Assembly: GCA_030665485.1 (NCBI GenBank)
Contig: DAOUZV010000015.1
Span: 1 to 13,025 of the forward strand
Source: Chloroflexota bacterium
Lineage (GTDB): Bacteria > Chloroflexota > Dehalococcoidia > JABGRK01
DNA: 13,025 bases
Reading direction: 5' to 3'
Below the pieces are notes generated by a model. That model had not been told where the DNA came from and searched no databases. It saw only the letters and a list, made by a program, of their open reading frames with translations. Positions 1-6,218 of the stretch are shown piece by piece; within the stretch, counting starts at the first letter, position 1, and every line of letters begins with the position of its first letter. The position numbers and the translations under genes were made by a program.

Positions 1-249
1 ATGCCATTTGATTTTTGCCGCCACCGGTTCAATTGCGTCGTCCGGCGTGGTTATAAAAATGAGGCCTGCGTTATCGGCTATCTGCTGGACGTTTTCATAG
101 GCTCTGCATCCCGGTACTGAGTCCGCCAGCTTTTGCGCCGACTGCACGGTACGGCTGGCAACAGCAATGACGGGATAGCCCTTGCTGCTTAGCTGCACCG
201 CAAGTGCTGTTCCCACCTTTCCTGCACCTATGAATCCAATTTTGATCAT
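1..249 (-). CDS. Rossmann-like / DUF2520 dehydrogenase, N-terminal part
   Basis: This is the first 83 codons of a minus-strand gene that leaves the window at base 1. The protein starts MIKIGFIGAGKVGTAL, a beta-strand followed by the dinucleotide-binding GxGxxG loop (residues 8-13). A second strand ending in ASRT (about 28-34) and LIFITTPDDAI (about 63-73) complete the look of an NAD(P)-binding Rossmann fold. This pattern matches the Rossmann-like plus DUF2520 family, relatives of ketopantoate and pyrroline-5-carboxylate reductases, whose substrate is generally not known. The family is usually near 290 residues, so most of the protein is outside. The ATG is preceded by only a weak GGGAC Shine-Dalgarno match. 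A promoter and an intrinsic terminator lie upstream on the same strand, so expression may be controlled by attenuation. The fold is fairly sure; the exact family is less so. Confidence 0.8.
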   Translation of the reverse strand, partial: MIKIGFIGAGKVGTALAVQLSSKGYPVIAVASRTVQSAQKLADSVPGCRAYENVQQIADNAGLIFITTPDDAIEPVAAKIKWH

Positions 250-274
250 ATTTTTTATTGTCCCGTATTTTTTG

Positions 275-312
275 AAAAAAAAGACCTTCTCAGGCACGAC
301 CGTAAGAAGGTT
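275..312 (-). terminator. Intrinsic terminator in the leader of the minus-strand gene (candidate attenuator)
   Basis: Read on the minus strand, a 7-bp stem ACCTTCT / AGAAGGT (bases 311-305 and 290-284) closes a 14-nt loop. It is followed, after one C, by eight consecutive U residues (282-275). The terminator lies about 25 nt upstream of the dehydrogenase ATG and about 100 nt downstream of a strong same-strand promoter, so it sits inside the 5' leader. The loop contains CGGTCG, complementary to CGACCG further upstream in the leader (plus-strand positions 339-344). It could be an attenuator, or the 3' end of a short independent RNA. Confidence 0.7.
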
Positions 313-419
313 AACTATGTTGTCTGTTCCGTCCGTCTCGGTCGACTCTGATCCAAGCGAGCTTTGCTTTTAAAAGAACTTTTGTTTTTGCTTACTGCCG
401 TTAGGTCACTAGCAGGAAA

Positions 420-448
420 ATACTATCATTTTCAGGTAAATATGTCAA
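420..448 (-). promoter_or_regulatory. Sigma70-type promoter, minus strand
   Basis: On the minus strand there is a perfect -35 TTGACA (448-443), a 17-bp spacer and a -10 TAGTAT (425-420) preceded by TGA, an extended -10. The expected transcription start is near base 413, giving a leader of about 164 nt before the ATG at 249. It diverges from the tRNA promoter. Confidence 0.75.
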
Positions 449-480
449 GATATTTTGCATGTGTTTGTTTTCTTTTTCAG

Positions 481-510
481 TTGATTGTATATGCTGGTGC
501 GTGCTATAAT
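481..510 (+). promoter_or_regulatory. tRNA gene promoter
   Basis: TTGATT (481-486), an 18-bp spacer and a consensus TATAAT (505-510) preceded by TGC, an extended -10. The expected start near 517 lies about 40 nt upstream of the mature tRNA, as usual for a tRNA precursor. Confidence 0.75.
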
Positions 511-557
511 TTTGCCTGCTATAGTTGTGCATTATTATAGGTTAGATTGTACGTTTA

Positions 558-632
<75 letters not shown>

Positions 633-655
633 AAATCCCTCTCTTGGGATTTTTT
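633..655 (+). terminator. Intrinsic terminator after the tRNA
   Basis: AAATCCC and GGGATTT pair around a TCTCTT loop and run straight into a T tract (650-655). It begins at the tRNA CCA end. No separate promoter is obvious for the next gene at 683, so partial readthrough may supply it. Confidence 0.75.
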
Positions 656-682
656 AATCTATGTCAAATTTGGAGGTCATAA

Positions 683-1384
683 TTGAGTAACGTTAGGCGC
701 CTTTATGAGCTTCAGGAAATCGATCTCGCCATTAAAGATGACAACAAGTCTATTTATGATATCGAAGGCAAATTGCAGGATGACAGCACGGTGGTGGAGG
801 CCAAGGCAAAGCTGGAAGAGGAAGGAAGTCGCCTGTCTGAGATGCGTAAAACCGAAAAGCAGCTGGATTGGGACATTGAAGAGCTGAGCGTTAAGATGAA
901 AGATGTAGATAAGCAATTGTACGGCGGCTCGGTGAAGAACCCCAAGGACCTTACCAGTCTAAACGAGGAGCTTGAGCATTTCAAGCAGCGTAGAGGGATC
1001 ATGGAGGATGGACTGTTAGACTTGATGACCGATCTGGAGCAGCAACAGCGTGCTTTTGATTACGCAAAGAGCGAGTTGGGAAAGGCTCAAGTTGAGTGGC
1101 GGGAAAACAATGGTCATCTGGTAGAGGATAGGGATCGATTAAACAATGAGACCGCTGAACTTGAGGGCAAGCGCGAGGATGCGGCCTCTCAGGTTGATAA
1201 GTCCGACCTTGTTATATATGAGAGATTAAGAAAAACCAAAGGCGGCGAAGCGATAGCTAGGGTTGAACAGGGCATGTGCAGGGGTTGCAGGATCAACCTG
1301 CCCACACATACATTACAGAAGGTCAGAACCGGCCAGGAACTGGTGTATTGCACCAACTGCGGTCGCATTTTGTATATAAGTTAG
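683..1384 (+). CDS. DUF164 zinc-ribbon coiled-coil protein
   Basis: This 233-residue protein has a long charged N-terminal region (about residues 1-185) with the heptad-like pattern of an extended antiparallel coiled coil. It ends in a C4 zinc ribbon with Cys199, Cys202, Cys223 and Cys226 (CRGC and CTNC). That order and length match the DUF164 family (pfam zf-RING_7), often described as a predicted nucleic-acid-binding zinc-ribbon protein; its molecular role is not settled. The start is a TTG at 683, chosen because GGAGG (672-676) lies 6 nt upstream and the protein then begins MSNVRRLYELQEIDL, as family members do. RNase HI follows after 8 nt, a pairing that supports an RNA/DNA-related role. 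No anomaly is seen. Confidence 0.88.
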   Translation: MSNVRRLYELQEIDLAIKDDNKSIYDIEGKLQDDSTVVEAKAKLEEEGSRLSEMRKTEKQLDWDIEELSVKMKDVDKQLYGGSVKNPKDLTSLNEELEHFKQRRGIMEDGLLDLMTDLEQQQRAFDYAKSELGKAQVEWRENNGHLVEDRDRLNNETAELEGKREDAASQVDKSDLVIYERLRKTKGGEAIARVEQGMCRGCRINLPTHTLQKVRTGQELVYCTNCGRILYIS

Positions 1385-1392
1385 GATGGTTC

Positions 1393-1812
1393 ATGCTTAA
1401 GCAGAAGGCGTTTATTCTACATACCGATGGGGGGGCTCGCCCCAATCCGGGTCCGGCATCTATCGGCATCGAAATTAAAAGTTCTGATGGGAAGTTTGTA
1501 AAAGAGATATCGCGCGATATAGGCCATGCTACCAACAACCAGGCAGAATACAGGGCACTGATAGTTGGACTTGAGGAGCTGGCTGAACTTGGGGCTGAGC
1601 ATGTTAACATTGAAATGGATTCGCAGCTTGTTGTCAGGCACATCAAAGGGCAGTATCGCGTTAAGGATAAGGATTTGAAGCCTCTTTACGATGATGCTCT
1701 TAGACTTTTAGACAACCTTGCCTCTTATAATATCAAGCACATTCCCCGCAGCAAGAACAAGGTGGCTGACTCACTGGCTACCAAAGCTCTTACCGATCGC
1801 AAGTCAAACTGA
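1393..1812 (+). CDS. rnhA: Ribonuclease HI family protein
   Basis: This 139-residue RNase H-fold protein cleaves the RNA strand of RNA-DNA hybrids in the cytoplasm. The four acidic catalytic residues are all visible: Asp12 in HTDGGARPNPG, Glu52 in NNQAEYRAL, Asp76 in EMDSQLV and Asp126 in KVADSLA. His116 (IKHIPRS) is a candidate for the conserved histidine of the active-site loop. It belongs to the short bacterial/archaeal-type RNase HI group without a basic protrusion. The ATG at 1393 follows an AGGA at 1383-1386 that overlaps the upstream stop. The frame stays open further upstream, to about 1276, but that stretch lies inside the DUF164 gene and gives no family similarity. It is probably co-transcribed with DUF164. 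Activity on hybrids is inferred from intact catalytic residues. Confidence 0.92.
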   Translation: MLKQKAFILHTDGGARPNPGPASIGIEIKSSDGKFVKEISRDIGHATNNQAEYRALIVGLEELAELGAEHVNIEMDSQLVVRHIKGQYRVKDKDLKPLYDDALRLLDNLASYNIKHIPRSKNKVADSLATKALTDRKSN

Positions 1813-1826
1813 ATATTCCCCACTGC

Positions 1827-1855
1827 TTGTTTTATACTCTCTTATTCCCTATTAT
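1827..1855 (+). promoter_or_regulatory. Promoter of the rrf2-sulfur operon
   Basis: TTGTTT (1827-1832), a 17-bp spacer and TATTAT (1850-1855) form a reasonable sigma70 promoter with a start near 1862. It is the only good promoter I found between the rnhA stop and the HcyBio gene, so it probably drives the whole ten-gene operon to about 6781. Confidence 0.55.
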
Positions 1856-1857
1856 AT

Positions 1858-1878
1858 AGACTAGTAAATTAGTAGTCT
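1858..1878 (+). promoter_or_regulatory. Palindromic operator candidate at the rrf2 promoter
   Basis: AGACTA (1858-1863), nine A/T-rich bases and TAGTCT (1873-1878) form a perfect 6-bp inverted repeat over the predicted transcription start. The GACTA...TAGTC halves recall the GACT/AGTC halves of IscR-type Rrf2 sites, though the half-site spacing here is wider. Autoregulation by the adjacent Rrf2 protein is an inference. Confidence 0.45.
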
Positions 1879-1882
1879 TTTT

Positions 1883-2326
1883 ATGAAGTTATCAACTAAA
1901 TGACGATACACAACCAAGGCCATTGTTGATCTTGCCTTGAATTATACACAAGGCCCGGCTATGCTCAGGGAGATCGCCGAAAGGCAGGGTATATCCCAGC
2001 GCTATTTGGGGCAGCTGATCATACCTTTGACCGATGCTGGATTGGTTAGGGGTATACGCGGCAGGCGCGGCGGATTTATGCTAGCCAAGCCGCCGGAGCA
2101 GATAACACTCAGTGAGGTTATCTGCATTTCAGAGGGCAAGATAAGTTTTGAGGAGTGCGTGGATAAACCTGAAATATGTGGGAAATCAGATAGCTGCGTT
2201 ATTCGCAATATCTGGTCAGAAACAATGGAGGCTGTCGATAAGGTCCTAAATTCTACAACCTTGCAGGACCTGATGGATCGACAGACTGGAAAGGAGACGG
2301 CATGCCTAAGACAATCGCAGAGATAA
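1883..2326 (+). CDS. Rrf2-family regulator interrupted by in-frame UGA at codon 7
   Basis: Rrf2 proteins (IscR, NsrR, CymR) are winged-helix regulators of Fe-S, NO or cysteine metabolism. From the ATG at 1883 the reading is MKLSTK, then TGA (1901-1903), then RYTTKAIVDLALNY and an open frame to 2326, 147 codons in all. Family members begin MKLSTKGRY, so the UGA takes the place of the conserved glycine, one G-to-T change from GGA. Downstream the winged helix (REIAERQGISQRYLGQLI) and three candidate cluster cysteines, Cys92, Cys99 and Cys105, are intact, near the IscR ligand positions. The first in-frame restart is a TTG at 1937, with no Shine-Dalgarno site and the loss of helix 1. The gene may be a fresh nonsense allele, a readthrough gene (UGA followed by C is leaky) or a sequencing error. 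It overlaps the next gene by 25 nt and probably regulates this operon. Confidence 0.8.
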
Positions 2327-3513
2327 ACGAAAAGATCCGCAAGGGTCAGGCGGTGGTGGTGAACGCTGAAGAGGTAGTGGAGATAGTAAAGAAAATGGGC
2401 ATGTCGAAGGCGGCCCAAGAGGTCGATGTGGTTACTACTGGAACCTTTGGGCCGATGTGTTCTTCCGGGGCTTATTTCAATGTCGGACACACCAAGCCTA
2501 AGATCAAGCTGGGTGGTGGCAGGTCGTACCTAAACGATATACCGGTTTATACCGGGCTAGCAGCGGTTGATGTTTTCTTAGGGGCAACCGCAATACCGGA
2601 TGATGACCCCAGAAACAAGGTTTATCCGGGCCATTTCAACTATGGCGGCGGGCACGTAATCGAAGATCTGGTGGCGGGCAAGGATGTAAGGCTATCGTCA
2701 ACCGCATACGGCACCGATTGCTATCCGCGGAAGAAGCTTGATACCTGGATAAACATAAAAGATATGAACCAGGCAACGCTTTTTAACGTTCGCAACGCCT
2801 ATCAAAATTACAATATAGCGGTCAATGTGTCGGACAAGATGATCTATACCTACATGGGCGTTCTGAAGCCTAATCTAGGCAATGCCAACTATTGCTCGGC
2901 CGGTCAGCTGTCGCCACTGCTCAATGACCCTTACTACAAGACGGTGGGTATTGGAACTAAGATATTTTTAGGTGGTGGCGTTGGCTACGTGGCGTGGCAG
3001 GGTACGCAGCACGCTCCCGACAGCTTGCGTGGCGACAACGGTGTTCCTAAAAGAGGCGCCGGTACGCTGGCGGTAATTGGTGATATGAAGCAGATGTCTC
3101 CCCGGTATCTGGTGGGCACCAGCTTTTTGGGTTACGGTTGCACCATGACGGTGGGTATCGGATTGCCGATCCCCATTCTGTCCGAGGAAATATTGCAATA
3201 TACTACGGTGACCGACGATGAGATATTTGCGGCGGTTATCGATTACTCGGATGCGTACCCGAATTATAAGCCGGATATTCTGGGTGAGGCGAGCTATGGG
3301 CAGCTCAGAAGTGGTAAAATAGAGATGGATGGCAAGGAAATTCCCACGGCGGCGCTGTCCAGCTATCCCAGGGCGCTGGAGATTGCCAACACGCTCAAAG
3401 AGTGGATCAAAAAGGGCGACTTCGCCCTGACCGATCCCGTAGAACTGATACCGGGCGTGGAGCAGGGCGTTACCTTTAAACCGCTTAACGAACGTCCCGT
3501 AGAGGAGAAATAA
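2302..3513 (+). CDS. Homocysteine biosynthesis protein (HcyBio, DUF39/COG1900)
   Basis: This 403-residue protein matches the DUF39/COG1900 family. In Methanosarcina that family is needed for making homocysteine directly from aspartate semialdehyde and a reduced sulfur source, without O-acylhomoserine. Visible family-like blocks are VTTGTFGPMCSSGA (45-57), KIKLGGGRSYLNDIPVYTGL (67-86), STAYGTDCYPRKK (133-145) and the glycine-rich region around 220-260. Cys53 and Cys140 fall in the two blocks where cysteines have been implicated in persulfide chemistry. At this length there is no room for the C-terminal CBS pair carried by some archaeal members. The ATG is preceded by AAAGGAGA (2289-2296), and it overlaps the rrf2 stop, which suggests translational coupling. 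Downstream neighbours include the known partners NIL-ferredoxin and COG2122, which strengthens the call. Confidence 0.88.
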   Translation: MPKTIAEINEKIRKGQAVVVNAEEVVEIVKKMGMSKAAQEVDVVTTGTFGPMCSSGAYFNVGHTKPKIKLGGGRSYLNDIPVYTGLAAVDVFLGATAIPDDDPRNKVYPGHFNYGGGHVIEDLVAGKDVRLSSTAYGTDCYPRKKLDTWINIKDMNQATLFNVRNAYQNYNIAVNVSDKMIYTYMGVLKPNLGNANYCSAGQLSPLLNDPYYKTVGIGTKIFLGGGVGYVAWQGTQHAPDSLRGDNGVPKRGAGTLAVIGDMKQMSPRYLVGTSFLGYGCTMTVGIGLPIPILSEEILQYTTVTDDEIFAAVIDYSDAYPNYKPDILGEASYGQLRSGKIEMDGKEIPTAALSSYPRALEIANTLKEWIKKGDFALTDPVELIPGVEQGVTFKPLNERPVEEK

Positions 3514-3518
3514 CAAAG

Positions 3519-3764
3519 TTGCCGGAAATAAAGCATTTCATCTGCCGCACCTGTGGCAACAAGGTGGAAACTGGTGAGGGCAAACCTCCATGTGAGGTGC
3601 TCAAGGGGTGGGTTATGGCCACTCAGTGGAAGGACTTTGAGTCGGTAAACCAGTATGTTTTCTGCTCATTCAGTTGCCTCAAAAGATGGGTGGACTCTAA
3701 GGTGCCCAGCGTGCCTGATGTGTTCATCAAGTCATTTCTTGAGGATGAAGATAAAAACAAATAG
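3519..3764 (+). CDS. Small cysteine-rich zinc-finger protein (TRASH-like)
   Basis: This 81-residue protein of unknown function has CRTC (Cys9, Cys12), a lone Cys25, and FCSFSC (Cys49, Cys53) followed by LKRW. The FCSxxC-LKRW ending looks like the TRASH/MYM/FCS type of treble-clef metal-binding finger, and the N-terminal CxxC would supply the remaining ligands. I infer that it binds zinc or another soft metal. The start is a TTG at 3519; GGAG at 3503-3506 is rather far away (12 nt), but the gene starts only 5 nt after the HcyBio stop and may be coupled. The next gene follows after 12 nt. Its place in a sulfide-handling operon suggests a metal or persulfide chaperone role, which is not demonstrated. 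Confidence 0.75.
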   Translation: MPEIKHFICRTCGNKVETGEGKPPCEVLKGWVMATQWKDFESVNQYVFCSFSCLKRWVDSKVPSVPDVFIKSFLEDEDKNK

Positions 3765-3776
3765 GAGGATACAAAG

Positions 3777-3998
3777 GTGAAAGAAAAGGTAGAGGCTGCA
3801 TTGAATGCTATCAGGCCTGCTCTTCAGAACGATGGTGGAGACGTTGAGCTGGTTGATGTTTCAGACGGTATTGTTAAAGTAAGACTGACGGGTGCCTGTG
3901 GCGGCTGCCCCATGTCAACCATGACGCTTAAGATGGGCATAGAGAGAGTTATCAGAGAGCAAGTACCTGAGATCAAAGAGGTCCTCTCTGTAGAGTAG
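3777..3998 (+). CDS. NifU C-terminal domain (Fe-S scaffold) protein
   Basis: This 73-residue protein is just the C-terminal NifU/NfuA-type domain: an N-terminal helix, LQNDGGDVELVDV (16-28), strand VKVRLTGA and the CGGC motif with Cys41 and Cys44 that carries an Fe-S cluster between two subunits. It ends with the usual VIREQVPEIKEVLSV. It would assemble or deliver Fe-S clusters in the cytoplasm, and here probably serves the ferredoxin encoded next. The GTG start at 3777 has a consensus AGGAGG at 3763-3768, 8 nt upstream, overlapping the previous stop codon. There is no N-terminal scaffold or central ferredoxin domain, so this is the stand-alone Nfu form. Confidence 0.92.
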   Translation: MKEKVEAALNAIRPALQNDGGDVELVDVSDGIVKVRLTGACGGCPMSTMTLKMGIERVIREQVPEIKEVLSVE

Positions 3999-4035
3999 GC
4001 ACACATCGTAATTTTTAGTATAGGGGGGTGGAACC

Positions 4036-4446
4036 GTGGCTGTTTCAAGAAGAGTTGTTTTACGGTTTCCACGTTCGTTGGTCGATCAGCCTATCGTAAG
4101 TAAGCTGATCAGAGACTACAACCTTGATTTCAATATCTTGAAGGCCTCCGTAAGTCCCAGGGAAGAGGGGCTTCTGGTCCTGGAGTTGATGGGGCAAAGT
4201 AAGGATTTTGACAAGGCCATGGCTTATTTGACTGAAGCGGGCGTGGTAACTCAGCCGCTTAGCCGGGATATCCGGCGTAACGAGCAGCGTTGTACCGATT
4301 GTGGTGCCTGTGTTGTCATGTGCCCCACGGGCGCTTTTGAGGTGGATGAGGTAACGCGCAAAGTACTTTTTGAAGATACCAAGTGCATTGCCTGTGAGCT
4401 TTGTCTGCTCACCTGTCCGCCAAGGGCTATGGAACTCACTTTTTAA
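4036..4446 (+). CDS. NIL domain - 2[4Fe-4S] ferredoxin
   Basis: This 136-residue protein has two parts. Residues 4-75 form a NIL-type ligand-binding domain (VVLRFPRSLVDQPIVSKL, then DFNILKASVSP), similar to the substrate-binding end of methionine transporter ATPases. Residues 83-131 hold two classic 4Fe-4S motifs: Cys86, Cys89, Cys92, Cys96 with Pro97, and Cys117, Cys120, Cys123, Cys127 with Pro128. The same architecture (MA1822 in Methanosarcina) partners HcyBio in homocysteine formation and probably supplies electrons for sulfur reduction or persulfide cleavage. The GTG start at 4036 lies behind the G-rich stretch GGGGGGTGG (4023-4031). It is part of the operon, 8 nt ahead of COG2122. Confidence 0.9.
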   Translation: MAVSRRVVLRFPRSLVDQPIVSKLIRDYNLDFNILKASVSPREEGLLVLELMGQSKDFDKAMAYLTEAGVVTQPLSRDIRRNEQRCTDCGACVVMCPTGAFEVDEVTRKVLFEDTKCIACELCLLTCPPRAMELTF

Positions 4447-4454
4447 GCTTTGTA

Positions 4455-5177
4455 ATGTTCGAACCAAGAACATATCGACACTGGATTAATGGCGCTGATT
4501 TAGTTGACGCCGTAGTTATGGTCAAAGAGACCGACCTTTACATACGCGCGCAAAGGAATTTGGAGGAAGAAGCGAAAGCTTCTATTTTAAAATATAGGGC
4601 TTATTTAGAGGAATACATTAAAACAAACCCGCATTTTCTGGCTGCACTGAATCCAATCGAAGTTGCTGATGGTGCTCCCGATATAGTGGTGGAGATGGCC
4701 GGGGCGGCAAGGAAGTGCGGTGTGGGACCGATGGCGGCGGTGGCAGGTGCAATAGCAGAGTACGTGGGCAAAGAACTTTTGGATTACTCCAACGAAGTTA
4801 TAGTGGAAAACGGCGGTGACCTTTTCCTGAAGGTGGATACAAAAAGGCAGGTGGGCATCTACGCCGGAGATTCAGCGCTTAGCGGTAAGCTTGCAATCGA
4901 AGTTTGGCCGGAAGAGACGCCGATGGGTATGTGTACGTCGTCGGGGACGGTGGGCCATTCGCTCAGCTATGGCAAGGCCGATGCAGTTATCGCAGTTTCG
5001 CCGTCGACGGCTCTTGCTGATGCCGCAGCAACGGCAATAGGCAACATAATGAAGAATGTTCGTGATATAAATAAGGCGATAGATTTTGCCATGAGTGTGG
5101 ATGGGCTGGATGGCATTGTAGTGATAAAAGGCAGTGATATGGGCATTTGGGGTAAAGTAAGGCTGTCTGAAGCTTAA
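4455..5177 (+). CDS. UPF0280 / COG2122 family protein (ApbE-like)
   Basis: This 240-residue protein matches UPF0280 (COG2122), a family distantly related to ApbE flavin transferases and genetically linked to homocysteine synthesis in methanogens (MA1715). Its biochemical step is not firmly known. Family blocks visible here are GPMAAVAGAIAEYVG (91-105), VENGGDLF (117-124), CTSSGTVGHSLSYGKAD (160-176) and STALADAAATAIGN (184-197). Cys88 and Cys160 are possible sulfur-handling residues. The frame is open back to 4401, but the ATG at 4455 gives the family-like N terminus MFEPRTYRHWI and follows the ferredoxin stop by 8 nt. The Shine-Dalgarno site is poor, so coupling to the upstream gene is likely. 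Confidence 0.87.
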   Translation: MFEPRTYRHWINGADLVDAVVMVKETDLYIRAQRNLEEEAKASILKYRAYLEEYIKTNPHFLAALNPIEVADGAPDIVVEMAGAARKCGVGPMAAVAGAIAEYVGKELLDYSNEVIVENGGDLFLKVDTKRQVGIYAGDSALSGKLAIEVWPEETPMGMCTSSGTVGHSLSYGKADAVIAVSPSTALADAAATAIGNIMKNVRDINKAIDFAMSVDGLDGIVVIKGSDMGIWGKVRLSEA

Positions 5178-5188
5178 AGAGAGGCCAT

Positions 5189-5920
5189 ATGCTATCTGAG
5201 CGCGAGCTTAAAAAATACGATCGCCAGATGATGATAAAAGACTTCGGCCCAGAGGGGCAGGAGAAGCTCAAACAGGCGAAAGTTCTAATCGCTGGGGCGG
5301 GTGGCCTGGGCTCACCCATATCTGTTTATCTGGCCGCGGCCGGCGTGGGCAGGCTAACAATCGTTGATTGCGATACTGTGTCTATAAGTAATCTGAACCG
5401 ACAGATAATGTACGGGGAGAAAGACGTAGACAGGCAAAAAGCTCAGTCGGCACAGGAGACCATCGCCGGGCTCAATTCCGATATTATTGTTCGGGGGATT
5501 GCGGAAAAAATAGCCGAGGAGAACGTTGACGACCTGGTCGGCGATAATGATCTGATAGTTGATGCCATGGACAACGTGCCGACCAGGTTGCTTATAAATA
5601 AGGTCGCCATTAAGAAAAGCATACCCGTTTTTCATGGTGCGGTGTATGGCTTTGATGGCAGGGTGACCACGATTATTCCGGGCGTCACCCCGTGTCTTAG
5701 ATGCCTGTATCCCAAAATACCGCCCTCATCAAAATTTCCGGTAGTTGGTGTGGCTCCCGCGATAATAGGATGCATTCAGGCTGCAGAGGTGATAAAATAT
5801 ATAGTTGGTATCGGTGAACTGCTTACGGGCAGAATACTGATTTACGACGGACTGAAGTCCAGGTTTTTGCATATAGACGTAAAGCGCAAAACGGGATGTG
5901 ACGCTTGCGGTCACATTTAG
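5189..5920 (+). CDS. ThiF/MoeB/HesA-family adenylating enzyme (E1-like)
   Basis: This 243-residue protein is an E1-like enzyme that would adenylate the C-terminal glycine of ThiS/MoaD-type carriers before thiocarboxylation. Seen in order are YDRQ (10-13), the ATP loop IAGAGGLGSP (34-43), DCDTVSISNLNRQ (60-72) with Arg71, Lys84, the adenylation Asp128 in DAMDNVPTR, and zinc pairs Cys169/Cys172 and Cys237/Cys240. The loop that in MoeB/ThiF carries CAEAG reads SSKFP (180-184) here, so the usual loop cysteine is missing. That cysteine is not essential in MoeB as I recall, so the enzyme may stop at the acyl-adenylate. The start at 5189 has AGAGAGG just upstream. The three carrier genes directly follow. 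A HcyF-like role is plausible; MoeB or ThiF proper is the alternative. Confidence 0.88.
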   Translation: MLSERELKKYDRQMMIKDFGPEGQEKLKQAKVLIAGAGGLGSPISVYLAAAGVGRLTIVDCDTVSISNLNRQIMYGEKDVDRQKAQSAQETIAGLNSDIIVRGIAEKIAEENVDDLVGDNDLIVDAMDNVPTRLLINKVAIKKSIPVFHGAVYGFDGRVTTIIPGVTPCLRCLYPKIPPSSKFPVVGVAPAIIGCIQAAEVIKYIVGIGELLTGRILIYDGLKSRFLHIDVKRKTGCDACGHI

Positions 5921-5939
5921 CAGCGATTGAGGGAGGACA

Positions 5940-6218
5940 ATGAGCATAACCGTAACTCTAGCAGCGGCAATTATGGAAGAGGTAACCCGCAGTATGGATA
6001 AAGTAGAGGTTAGCGGAGTATCCACCTTCCAGGACATTCTAGATAAGCTGGAAGTTATGTTTCCTGGCTTTAACGAATTGATGTACAACGATAATGGCAG
6101 ACTCAACGCCATTCTGGACGTATATATCAACGGCGAAAGCGTTTATCCCGATGAGCGTGTAGCGAAGGTAAAGGACGGCGACGTTGTCTCCATCACCATG
6201 CTCTACGAGGGGGGCTAG
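5940..6218 (+). CDS. ThiS/MoaD-family sulfur carrier 1
   Basis: This 92-residue beta-grasp protein has the MoaD pattern: N-terminal strand, helix STFQDILDKLEVMFPG (28-43), DVYINGESVYP, KDGDVVSITMLY, and the terminal Gly-Gly (residues 91-92). The diglycine end is what an E1 adenylates and converts to a thiocarboxylate. A strong GGGAGG (5931-5936) precedes the ATG at 5940. It lies 19 nt after the E1-like gene and directly abuts the second carrier, whose TTG follows its stop with no gap. It could serve homocysteine synthesis, molybdopterin or tungstopterin synthesis, or tRNA thiolation. Gene context favours the homocysteine operon, but this is inference. Confidence 0.87.
   Translation: MSITVTLAAAIMEEVTRSMDKVEVSGVSTFQDILDKLEVMFPGFNELMYNDNGRLNAILDVYINGESVYPDERVAKVKDGDVVSITMLYEGG

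Noticed and set aside
312..413. T-box riboswitch in the minus-strand leader
   Set aside because: No T-box core (GGTGGNACCGCG-like) is visible before the terminator, and the downstream gene is not an amino-acid gene of a usual T-box class.
1276..1392. Extended N terminus for RNase HI
   Set aside because: This part lies inside the DUF164 gene in another frame and has no RNase H similarity; the ATG at 1393 fits the family.
1901..1903. Recoding of UGA as glycine, as in the SR1/Gracilibacteria genetic code
   Set aside because: TGA serves as the real stop of rnhA, carrier 3 and mobA with correct family lengths, and no other internal TGA appears in the genes of the window.
1937..2326. Rrf2 gene starting at the TTG at 1937
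   Set aside because: The frame shows family-matching residues upstream to an ATG at 1883; a start at 1937 would remove the first helix of the DNA-binding domain and has no ribosome site.
4401..4454. Upstream TTG start for the COG2122 gene
   Set aside because: It would run inside the ferredoxin gene; the ATG at 4455 matches the family N terminus.
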